Below, piece by piece: positions 23,490-34,200 of a stretch of 64,000 bases of DNA. Below the pieces are notes generated by a model, which worked only from the letters and a program-made list of their open reading frames with translations, ran no database searches and had not been told where the DNA came from. This DNA is from Rotaria sp. Silwood1 (taxonomy: Eukaryota; Rotifera; Eurotatoria; Philodinida; Philodinidae): positions 62,001 to 126,000 of the forward strand of contig CAJNOP010000139.1 in NCBI GenBank assembly GCA_905250075.1, written 5' to 3'. Numbering within the stretch: position 1 is the stretch's first letter; each line of letters opens with the position of its first letter. Position numbers and translations under genes: made by a program.

Positions 23490-24935
23490 CAATTTTTTGC
23501 TGATCAGAGTCACAAGAATTGATTGTTATTATGTCTGACAAATCCTCCATCGTTCTTTCATTTTGGTCATTTACCGATGTTGTTGTCGCTCTCGTCTGCA
23601 AATAGATTCCTTCTAAAAATGATATCTATCATTTTTAACTGTTTTCTTCTGAGTAATATCATACGTTGGCTCAATTTGTCCGAAATTGTGGGCGTGAATG
23701 GTGAATAGTCCAAAATTGTAGGCATGGATGGTGAAAAAACATTTACTTCACTTTGATCCATAGGAATAGATTCTGTTGATACATGGGCCTACCTCACCGT
23801 AATTCTCCATATTGAATGTTTGTGAAATTATGGATGCTTACTTGAGAAACGCCAGAATAGGAGACCGGTGAACATGACACTAGCGATGCATGATATTCTA
23901 CAAGCTGTATATTTGGATCATGAAGTTGTTTATTGGCAGTCGGTCTCAGATACTCCGTCCATTGTGAAGAATGATCAATGGGCATTTGAACTTCATGAAA
24001 CTCGCTGCTTACTGGGTGCAGCGCTTCTGCTACAGCTAGTTGGGTTTCTTTGTCTTTTGGAATTCGTTTCTTGACAGGTTCTAACAAATTCAATAAATAG
24101 TGTCTAGATGATGTATTTTCACGTGAATACAAAAAAGCTTTACCACATTGATTCAAGTCTATTTTTCGTTTCATTATGTGTACTGGTATTCTTTCCACAA
24201 TCACACCGTGGCTATCGATAATGTCAATATCTCGGATCGTATCCATCGGTTCTAGGAAAAATATGTAATCCTCTTGTTATAAGAGCAAGAAAAAGAGGAG
24301 AATAGAGTTACTCAGAAATACCATGGGCTTTGAAAGTACAAGTTTATCCCACAAAAAAATTTCAGATATCTTAAGTAAACAAGCCAAACGAGTCGTTTCA
24401 TAAGTTGTGCCATGATGATACTGATTCGTCAAATGACAGAATAATCTTTTTTCTTTTTTAGGATCAGTTTTCTTTTGCAGAATCATTCTTATTCTTAGTT
24501 CTAGCCTACAAATATAGGAACTGAGAAAAGATCCAGAGCAATAATAAAGATTTTCGCTTACGTTTGTCCATGGTCACTGAACATCTGGTCATTGACAGGT
24601 AAAATAACGGTCATTGGTCGATCAATACTTTTGAAGAAAAGAATAGAGGGATTTTGTTGAAGAAAATCAACAGATAAAGTTCAATGGTTTATAGCTCACG
24701 TGTCTTGAATATCATTTGACATTACATATTTGTTTGACGAGTCGGATACGATGACTTCGTCATTTTTATTATTAATGAATTCCCGTTCTTCATCGTAGAA
24801 AAGTGTACGTTCTCCATTCTGGCAGATTTCATGCACAAGAAAGACATGTAAATGGAGGTTCTTACTTGCCGCTTTAAGAATCATTGCTCGATCAATCTTT
24901 GAACAAAACTTTGTTAATTTGTTGCATAAAGTCAT
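23490..24935 (-). CDS. Unrecognised multi-exon gene
   Basis: Exons, in gene order: 24700-24935 (ATG 24935), 24562-24627, 24312-24505, then one from 24251 down to a donor near 23805-23845. All have GT..AG borders, and the phases of the first three joins agree. At least two more exon-like pieces follow: a Ser/Pro/Thr-rich segment at about 23640-23772 (SPSMPTILDYSPFTPT) and an acidic/Ser segment at about 23490-23590 ending at a GTAAGT donor. Readable parts include DRPMTVILPVNDQMFSDHG, YHHGTTYETTRLACLLKISE and IDSHGVIVERIPVHIMKRK. I do not recognise the family. The mixed beta-rich first half with a polar, Ser/Thr/Pro-rich tail would suit a soluble regulatory protein, but that is a guess. The join after 24251-23805 has no clean phase match, so the 3' end may be decayed or misread. 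Confidence 0.45.
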
Positions 24936-25700
24936 TAGTTTGTAAATTCAAACAGAAAAGGAAACACAAAAACCGTGGCACTGTAAATTGTTTCTCGTCT
25001 TGCTTCTTTCCCAATTTTATTTCATTATTCTGCTAGGTTTTTTCCAAGTTTCATTCTATCGAGCGACTGTAGATGCAGATGCGGATGAATGTTGTGATTT
25101 TCATTATCTACATCCACAACGGCGACCACTACTACACTCACACTCACGGACCCACACTGCTACCCAGATTCTTCAGACTCAAACAATAAGATTTTTTTCT
25201 TTTTTCATGTCTCCCCAGGCATTGTAATGTAAGTGAGAGACGTGGTTGATTGAATCAGTGACATATCCGTGTTTGAAAAAAAAGAAGGGGTAAAATAAAC
25301 ATAAAAAGTTTTCTTCGTATGTGTTATGACCTGTATCTTCTTCAGATGCATTCATAAGGGTTTTCCCTCTTTTTTTTTATAAGATTATACATATAAGCTT
25401 GTGCTCTGCTTCTTTTCTCTTTTGTTAGTCATACACCAATGACTTTCCCTTTCTTTCATATATGTTGGCACTCTCTCATTCGTTCTTCTTTCTTTCACAT
25501 TGTCTTATGGATATTTCCCTCCTTTGTTCATTGTTTATTATTGCTCTATATATAGCGTTACGTTGTTGTATGAGAGATACAGAAATATAGATAGATAGAT
25601 AAAAGTAAAGTATAGTTGGATAAAGATCTCACAGTATGCTTTAATCGTTATCTTTTCGTGGAACTCACGTATATTTTCGAAGAAAATAGTGAGTGTAAGT
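24936..25700. other. Upstream region without a gene
   Basis: Contains a GT/CA-type imperfect hairpin at 25068-25160. After that comes CT-rich AT-rich sequence (25340-25560) with no open frame of note. Confidence 0.4.
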
Positions 25701-25739
25701 TTTAAGGTCAAGATTTCGCGGCTCCCCCTCCCCTTACAT

Positions 25740-25815
25740 ACAGGTCCCCATTACAGACCATAGCAACAGAAGAGAACATTACAGATAGGCCCCCATTACA
25801 GACCTTAGCGACCAG
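25740..25815. repeat. Two direct copies of a ~47-bp unit
   Basis: The phrase CCCCATTACAGACC followed by TTAGC or ATAGC appears at about 25745 and again at about 25792, with a degenerate middle copy (ACATTACAGATAGG) between. This marks a short tandem repeat at the left edge of the satellite-rich structure. Confidence 0.55.
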
Positions 25816-26002
25816 ATTTAAAATAATGGATATACATCTATATATATATAAAGAAGAATGTTTGTCTGTCTGTCTGTCTGTTTGTCTGTTCGCTATGCAT
25901 TCCAAAACGGTACAAGCAAATGTAACCAAACTTTCCAAGAATGTTCCTCTCAATCCGGGAAAGGTCGACGCAAGGGGGAAAAAACTCATTCGCGGGCATT
26001 CG

Positions 26003-26150
26003 AATGGATGAGAATGAATGGAATGGATGAGAATGGACGGGAATGGATGAGAATGGACGGGAATGGATGAGAATGGACGGGAATGGATGGGAATGGATGG
26101 GAATGGATGAGAATGGATGGGAATGGATGAGAATGGATGGGAATGGATCG
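26003..26150 (+). repeat. 10-bp satellite (GAATGGATGR), left copy
   Basis: About 14 units of GAATGGATGG/GAATGGATGA/GAATGGACGG in a row, with the TGA and CGG variants alternating as a 20-bp higher-order unit in the first half. Confidence 0.85.
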
Positions 26151-26635
26151 AAATAATCAGAGAAATTCAGAAGTAATTTCATATAGTACAAAATTAGCTA
26201 TATTAACTATTGAAATGTTAAGAGCATGTAACGTACTAAATATGTCCAAACATTTTGTATACATAATAAATCTTTTTAACTTATTAAATAGCATTATTTA
26301 CTCTAGAAATATTCGAACATGTGTGATTTTCTACAAATATCATCATAAGTATTTACCCATATAATAATGAGATATTATGCTTTTTTTTCGTTACATCATA
26401 ATGTGTACAGGCAGATAGTAAAAAAGATTTACTATGAACACGCCGAAAGAAAAAATGTCGAAGGCAAAAACGTCGAACAAAAAAAACGAAATAAGAAAAC
26501 GTCGATCATGTAACATATCGAAACGTCTAAGATGTCATTATTGGAGTAGCTGCCTAATTTGAGTTCGAATATAAATGAAAATTTCGACGCACACCCCCTT
26601 TTTATTAGCTGAAGAAAAAGAAAAATTTTTCTTTT

Positions 26636-26946
26636 CGAAATCGAATTTATAATTCGAACCAGCCACCCATATAATTCTGACAAAAAAAAAATTTTATTCG
26701 AATTCGGATTTATAATTCGAACGAAGCACCCATATAATTCTGGTAAAAAAAAAATTTATTCGAATTCGAATTTATAATTCGAACCAGCCACCCATATAAT
26801 TCTGACAAAAAAAAAATTTTATTCGAATTCGGATTTATAATTCGAACGAAGCACCCATATAATTCTGGTAAAAAAAAAATTTATTCGAATTCGAATTTAT
26901 AATTCGAACCAGCCGCCCATATAATTCTGGCAAAAAAGAAATTTTT
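26636..26946. repeat. 62-bp tandem array with alternating A/B units, left copy
   Basis: Five units, each holding a TTATAATTCGAA palindromic core and CACCCATATAATTCTG. Units alternate strictly between type A (AACCAGCCACCC) and type B (AACGAAGCACCC) in the order A-B-A-B-A, so the real repeat is a 124-bp dimer. Confidence 0.8.
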
Positions 26947-26950
26947 ATTC

Positions 26951-27237
26951 ATGGCACTCACAGCAGCTGCAATGATGTGTGCGTGAGTTTATGTGTGAGT
27001 CCTTCTTCTTGGAATACCTTTCGCGGCACCCACAACAGCTGCGCTGATGTGTGCGTGAGTTTCTGTGTGAGTCCTTCCTCTTGGAACTCCTTTCCCGGCA
27101 CCCACAGCAGCTGCTATGATGTGTGCATGAGTTTATGTGAGTCCTTCCTGCCAGATCACCTTTCGCGGCACCCACAGCAGGTGCGATGATGTCTGCGTGA
27201 GTATATGTGTGAATCCTTCCTCTCGCAACTCCTAGGA
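26951..27237. repeat. 72-bp tandem array, four units
   Basis: GGCACCCACAGCAGCTGC starts at about 26953, 27025, 27097 and 27167. Each unit continues with ATGATGTGTGCGTGAG and GTGAGTCCTTCCT. The frames open across it are a by-product of the period being divisible by three. Confidence 0.8.
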
Positions 27238-27319
27238 ACTTGAAAGTTCAATCTTGAAACATAAAACTTGAAGCTTGAAACTCGAAACTTGAAAACTCAA
27301 TTGAATTCAAGTTTCAAGT

Positions 27320-27830
27320 TTTACATATATGGCATTCCAGATGATACTTCTAGCATCCCGGAGGATGCCTCTACCATCCCAGATAATGTTTCTAGGATCT
27401 CCGATGATGCTCCTTGCATCTCAGGAGGTTCGTCTGGAGTTTTGAGAAGATGTGTGCTATATTCCCGATGAATCTTCTGGCATCCCAGATGATGCATCCA
27501 TAATTTGAGATAATGCTTCTATCAATGCACATGATGCTTCTAGGCTTTTACATGATGCTTCAGGCATCGCAGATGATGCTTCTAGCTTCTCAGATGATGC
27601 TTGTTGCAACCCAAATGATGCTTCTAGCGTCCCGGACGATCCTTCTAGGATCACACCTGGTGCTCCTAATATCTCAGATGATGGCTTCGGGGTTTCAGAT
27701 GATGTGTTGAGCACGACAGATGATGCTTCTAGCACCCAGATGATCATTCTAGCATCTGACATGATGCGCCCAGGATTCCAGATGATGTGTCCAGCGCCAC
27801 ATTTGGTGTTTCCAGGATCTCAGGTGAGAA
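27320..27830. repeat. Diverged minisatellite of GATGATGCTTCTAGC type
   Basis: About 18 irregular units of roughly 27-30 bp around CAGATGATGCTTCTAGCATC. Units vary more than those of the flanking arrays. The open frames here are repeat artefacts. Confidence 0.7.
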
Positions 27831-27949
27831 TAGTATGCATGAGATTAAGTATTATAACTTAGAAAAACTGCTATTGTGCGCTTCTTTGCTATTTCCACAC
27901 GCGTGTACCTTGGCATTTATAAATCATAATTTATATAAAATTTTATCTT

Positions 27950-28192
27950 TTGCTTTTTCTGCCGTAGTTATATGGGTACTTCATCCAAATTACAAATTAG
28001 AATTCGAAAAAGAATTTATCTTTTTCTTTTTTTGCCGGAATTATATGGGTGCCGCGTTCGAATTATAAGTTCGAATTCGAATAAAATTTTTTTTTCTTCT
28101 TTTGCCAGAATTATATAAGTGACTCGTTCGAATTATAAATTCGAATTCGAATAAAAATTTATCTTTTTCTTTTTCTGCCGTAATAACATGAA
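27950..28192. repeat. 62-bp array, inverted right copy
   Basis: About three units that read, on the opposite strand, like the 26636-26946 array (CACCCATATAATTC, TTATAATTCGAA, ATAAAATTT). Confidence 0.7.
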
Positions 28193-28266
28193 GCCTTTTT
28201 TTTATTTTTGAAGTGATATCGAGCAGTTGTAGCTCCATTTATATTCGAACTCGAATTAGGCACCTC

Positions 28267-31200
28267 ATGGATCTAGTAGATAACCATGTCGATAATGAAG
28301 AAGAAGGTATAGATGCAGAAAATGCCTGTACAACTTCGAAAAAAGATAATTACAATGGCATACGAATATATTCTGCTATTTCTGATCAAGATAAAAATAA
28401 ATTTTTCAAAATAAATATTAATGGAATCGACAAATTCATACATAAGCAAACAGCAGCTTGGTATTTAACAAAAAAAAATCATTTATCATCTGATAGACGA
28501 GTACGTGTTCAACAAACGAATAAACAAAAAAATTAATAATTATCTTTTTTTGTTCAATTTCGTTGGCTATTTGTCATAAGTAAAAAAATGCATTTTTTAT
28601 ATTCAATAAAATGCTTCTTTTTTGTGACATTTAACATAATCTTTTTCGAGCTAGAAGACAGACTTTTTTTGATTATATTATATTAGAAATATTTAAAAAG
28701 TTTCTGAACGTATTCATCGATATTTCATCTATTTGAATTCAAAATATTACTTACACTTTAATGTAAAAAGTTACAATGCCATTAAAAACTGAATATTATA
28801 TGTTAATTCAATAAATCTTCTATTTCATTTTGAATATATAAATATTACTAAACAAGAACCACTACGAATTGCGATGATTAATATACATTATTTAAAAGGA
28901 TCTAAAGTTTTTTATTTTACTACTAATAATACGAAAAAAGTTTGAAATAGTTTATCGTTAGCGAGTTTAATTATTAACAATCACTATTTCTTAGTACAGC
29001 ATATTCTTATTTCAATATACTAAAAGGTAAATGGAAAAGTTTATCTGATGCACTGTATCTGTATGATTTGATTTTAACAGCATTTTTCGAACGATTATCT
29101 AAATACAAAATACATGGCCATACTACCGTGTAAAATCACTTACACATGATAAAAATGTAATTGATTAGATATGAAGAAATGATAGTCACTTGAATTATCT
29201 GAAAGTGATCAGAAATGTTAGGGTGAGTTCTTCTCTCTCTTATATTAATTTCTGCAGTATATACAATTGTTTAGAACATTGCTGAATTTAAAGACTTATT
29301 CTCATAGTATTAAATGCAATCTGTTGTGAAATAGTCATCAATATAACATAAAATATTTTGACTTCGGTCAGTAGAAGATAGACAATCTAAGGAAAAAAAA
29401 TGCATTCTTATCATACAATTTCGACAATTTAAGAAAGCCAGAAATATATTTGAGAATCAAGGAATGGATGGGAATGGAAGAGAATGGATGGGAATGGATG
29501 GGAATGGATGGGAATGGATGGGAATGGATGGGAATGGATAGGAATGGTTGAGAATGGATGGGAATGGATGGAATGGATCCGAATGCCCGAATAGTTTTTT
29601 CCCCCTTGTTTGGAACTCACTTTTTTTGACCATATCCAATAGCTTTTCATTTTCTTCAAACCGAACCGATCCCATCTCTGCACCACACGCGTTATTGATG
29701 AATCATAAAAAATTCCTTTGTCGTAACGATTACTCATGTCACAGTGAATAATAATGTTGGGAAAAAGGGATGAAGATAGACCACCTACGTCTACCATACT
29801 TGTTCTTGATGAATCATGGAAATTTCCTTTGTTGCAACTATTACTCACATTCTGATCTTCAAGAAAAAAACCAGCACTAATAGTATATAAAACTGACGAT
29901 TTGTCTAGCCAGCAACAGATTATAACAAATAGTACAATAATAGTTTCATCAATCATGTCTACTTCATTACCAATCTATTGTCAACAATGTCAAACAACAG
30001 TATTATCAAATAATTCTCAATTATTAACTCAACATGATAATGTTTTACCACATAATTATTGTTGTCGATGTCATAAAAATTATGAAAAATTATCGATTAG
30101 TCAACAAGATAAAATTAACTATAAAAAAGAGCCAACATCTATTTTATTTCAAACAATCAATGAATCTCAAACTATTAGAAAAGAAATTAACAATAATGAT
30201 CAATCGTTATTATCAAAGAATAATAATTTTTCAATGACAAATGATAATTGGCCTGGTGATCGTATTTTTGATAAACAATGTTCATCAGATTATTGTATAA
30301 AACGTTATGATGATTATCTTGCTGATCTAATGTCTAAAAGTAGTGGTTTACCTATAACTTCAAATGAATTGCCTAATATTGCTCCATGTAATGATATTGT
30401 TATTGATCATATGCATACTTATGAACGATGTTCAGTCCAATGTATTGCTAATGAACATGTTTTATCATGCTTTCATTCTAGTAGATTTTTTGGGTCTAAA
30501 ATGTCAAGATCATTGTCGTCAATAATGAAACCTAGATGTCCAGAAGGAAAACGATTTCTAATTATTGGTGGAGGTCCAGCTGGTTTATTTATGGCTATTC
30601 AATGTTTATTACGAGGACATGCCGTTCGATTAATTGAACAAAGAACAGTATATAATCGTGCTGTTGCATGTGGTTTACTTGAAACAGAAAAGAAGTTTTT
30701 TCAATTCATAGGTTTACCATCATGTTTTTTTCTTCGTGCTACAAATGATGCGAAAAATTTAGGTGTTTACGTTGCAGATATTGAAGAACTTATGATGAAG
30801 ATACTTATGAAGATGGGAGGATTAATCTATTTAGGATGTCAATTCGAACCTAATCGTCAAATAATTTCAAGTTATTCGCAATCTAAACCTGGTATTCGTT
30901 GTTGGGATGGTTTATCTGTTGATCAAGAAATCTATACTGATTATGATGTTTTGGTATATGCTACAGGAAATACAAAATCAATTCCATTAGATTTATTTAA
31001 AATGAAACCATCTCGACTTTCTTCTCAAATATTTCAAGAATTTGATTATTTATGGTCATCGAATTTTAAACCATCGTTCTGGAATAATTTAAGTGCTGTT
31101 TTCCGTCGTATATTTTGTCAAAAACATTTGTGTCTTCGAACATCACGCAGGATAAGTCCATCATGTTGTTCGAGTCATGATCGTTATCGTTGTTTCAGTT

Positions 31201-34200
31201 CGATTAAAGAATTTCTTCTCGATACATCATATGATGGTGGTGCAATGATAGTCCAACGACTTAAAGATAAAACAATATATTTAGATGATTGGTTACAAAA
31301 TGTCAAACAAGAACATATATTATCTTTAAGTGAACATCCATTACTTGCAATGGTTGCTCATATTCCAGCATCTGTATTTGTTTCAAAACAACCACAAAAA
31401 CAAGTAAACAATATACCGGTTGATTGGATATTTATTCCATGTTTTGTATCATCTGAAAGTATTAATAATAATGAAATACATACTATTCAATTCGAAGGAC
31501 CATTACCAATTCATTATCATCGAAATGCAAAACAATTTCCTGTTTATCGATTTTTTACTTCTCTTTTACAAAATTATCTTAATGTATCTCTTAATGAAAA
31601 TCAATGGCATGATTGGTGTCAACAAGATGTAAAATTCAAAAATTATTCTCAACGTTCTATACGTGCTTTTCCACAACAATTTGAAACATTACTTCAATAT
31701 AGAAGATTAAATATTAAACGACAAGAAACAGGTGAAATCATATTTGATTATGAACAATCCAAATGTAGTATGTGGGGTTATTTCAAAGATCCTATTAATT
31801 CTACACAAAAGGAATTTCTTATCATTGGTGATAGTTTATGTTCACCTTATTATCGTTTTGGTATTGGTTTACATAATGCAACAAGAACAACACTCTCATA
31901 TTTTCATTCTGATCCAAATGAGAGATTACGACAAATGTTAGATGTTGAAATTTCATTGGTTAAACAAATAATTCTTACATTATTTTCTCAAAGTTTTTCC
32001 TTAAATATTAATCAATCGGATTCTGATTTTATACATTTAATTAAGAGTACATTGCAGAATCAGTTTGAAGACAACATGTTATTACATGGCAATTATCTTC
32101 ACAACTAATAGAATATGCATAAATCTGAACAATACAATAGTAATATATCGTCAGAACTTTGTCACAAAAAGGATGAGAATGCAATTCGTCAGTTACTTTT
32201 CAATGAACAACCATTTTCTTTTTAAATGACCTTTTGTTTTTTTTTTCATTTATTTTCAAGAAATATTTGTATTATATTTTTTGTTAGTTATATAAAAAGT
32301 GAACTGAATAAAATTATGAATTTTAGAATCTGAATTGTGAACTACTGATTGTTCTGATATCAAAATAAGTATCTTTTTGATTGATAGAATATGAACAAAA
32401 TTTGCTTTTGTAGTTCAAAGAGGATGTTTCCTTTTTCTGTAACATCCTACCAATTTTTATAACAATCTTCATAAAAACAGCCCTTGAATGAAAAGCAACA
32501 TGAAAAAGATTTTATTGTTGTTTAGGTACTAAGCATGAAAATCTTTTCGTATTCAAATAATTTTAATTTATAAAAAGTAAAAGTTTGAATAGCTAGAAAC
32601 ATTTGTCACAATCTAAAAGAATTTTTGCAAACTTCTGCAAATTCTATTTTCTTTTATAGTCTTTTTAGAAGAGACATCTTTATTGAAAAAACTTTTTGAA
32701 CAATTTTTGATCGAAAGCGATTATACTCTCATAATTGTTACTTAAAACAATATTCGTTAGAAATAAGAAATGAACTTCTTAAAAGTCTAAAAAATGTATG
32801 AGACTAGTGAAGTTATGTAGTTATTAAATTTTGGCGAATTAAATACATTTTTTTTTCTTAATAATCATTTAGAATTTTTAGTTAATAATATCCATTTAAT
32901 TTTGATTCTTTGCTACATTATATCTTCTTGGTTAAATAATATGAGTTCAAATAAGGAAAAAATAAAATTTTATTCTGACGGTGGCGCATTTAACGGGGAG
33001 AGGAAGGCGGCGGCTAAGCGATCGCCTCTCGCTTCAAGAAATCTTTTTTCGACTTTTTTCTAGAAAACATGAAGGAAAAACGCGTTTATACTACCTCGAA
33101 TGAGCTTCAAAATTTGATTTTTGCCGATAAACGCCTCCCCCTTCCAAAATCCTATATCTACAGCTGTATCTTGAATAGACATGCTTACCAGTGAACAAAT
33201 GTTGGATTATAACCGATTATATCAGATTATAATCCGATATAATTGGATATAATCTAATATTTTTTCACTAGGTAACCCTAATCGGATTTTCCAAAAGATT
33301 CTTTCGATTAGTTCTTTTGTATATCTTTGCAATTTGATCTAACTTGATCATCTATCTTTTTCCAAATGATAGGTAAATGGGCCAAATGTTTATTGATACA
33401 AACAAAATTCGAAAGTACAGTTTAATGATGTGAACTTTAACCCGAATACAAAACTTGAATTTTTCTCTATGTCCAGAAAGACTTATACATAATATCTGTT
33501 CTTAGTTGCTTGAATTTTGACCTCATGTCACTCAATTCGTTTTAAGAATATATATCGAAATAAAAGTCTATAAAAAGATTTTTCAAGAATCAGACTATTA
33601 GACTTTTCAAAGAGACTCATTGCTCAATAACTCGTAGCAAATAAAAAAGAAATATTGCATTATATTTTTTCGAAGTTTCGGGAAAGACTTTATTTTTGCA
33701 TTTCGGTTACAGTTCACATCTTTGAACACTCATTCTGATGGTTTTTTCATGTCGAAAAAACTCATTGTACAGGGTGTCCCAAAATTATAAGACCCCCCTT
33801 TGAGTTTTGAGAAAAATAAAGATTTATCCAACTAAAGGAGGTTTCATTTCCAATATGATGTCATATGCATACACACATAGTAGTAGTCTATCATATGCTA
33901 TATTCGTTTGAATTCGATCAATTAGCATTAATGAATAAACTCAAAAACTCCCGAGCCACTCCTGTCTCATAATTATAAGACCCCTTCCCCCCCCCAATAT
34001 AAAAATATTGAATTAATACTAACTTTGTCAACACAAATACTTCTTTTTCGGAATCCACTCAATAGAGGAGAATCTAAACTATATGTTGGGAAAGAAAGAT
34101 TGGTGACAATTAAGGAGTTATGTGGTAGAAAAGTTAAATATCAAAACTATTGTCATGAAGCTTCACAAAAATGAGTTTTCGCCTCTTCAATACATTGAAA

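Larger units (their letters stand above)
25840..29608. mobile_element. Composite nested inverted-repeat structure (foldback-like)
   Basis: Two layers of satellites are arranged as inverted repeats. Outer layer: a 10-bp GAATGGATGG-type array at 26003-26150 and the same array inverted at 29459-29578; both are bordered by the same about 35-bp unique phrase (CAAGGGGGAAAAAACT, then ATTCG and GGGCATTCG) at 25971-26005 and, inverted, at 29578-29608. Inner layer: about 62-bp ATTCGAATT-containing units at 26636-26946 and inverted units at about 27950-28192. The core has a 72-bp array (26951-27237), a short palindrome (27240-27320) and a diverged minisatellite (27320-27830). Terminal arms made of tandem repeats are the mark of foldback (FB/Galileo) elements. 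No transposase is visible. The left side opens with TATATATATATAAAGAAG then a TGTC run, reminiscent of Helentron-like 5' ends. Confidence 0.45.

Noticed and set aside
26977..27237. CRISPR-like array
   Set aside because: Units are contiguous 72-bp tandem repeats without unique spacers, and the genome is eukaryotic.
26945..27762. Cys/His-rich and Ser/Ala-rich repetitive 'proteins' over the satellite arrays
   Set aside because: Open because the repeat periods are near multiples of three; no splice or start support.
33773..34000. Complete mariner element from the TACAGGGTGTCCC end
   Set aside because: Only one end was found, and no transposase frame or matching inverted end lies nearby.
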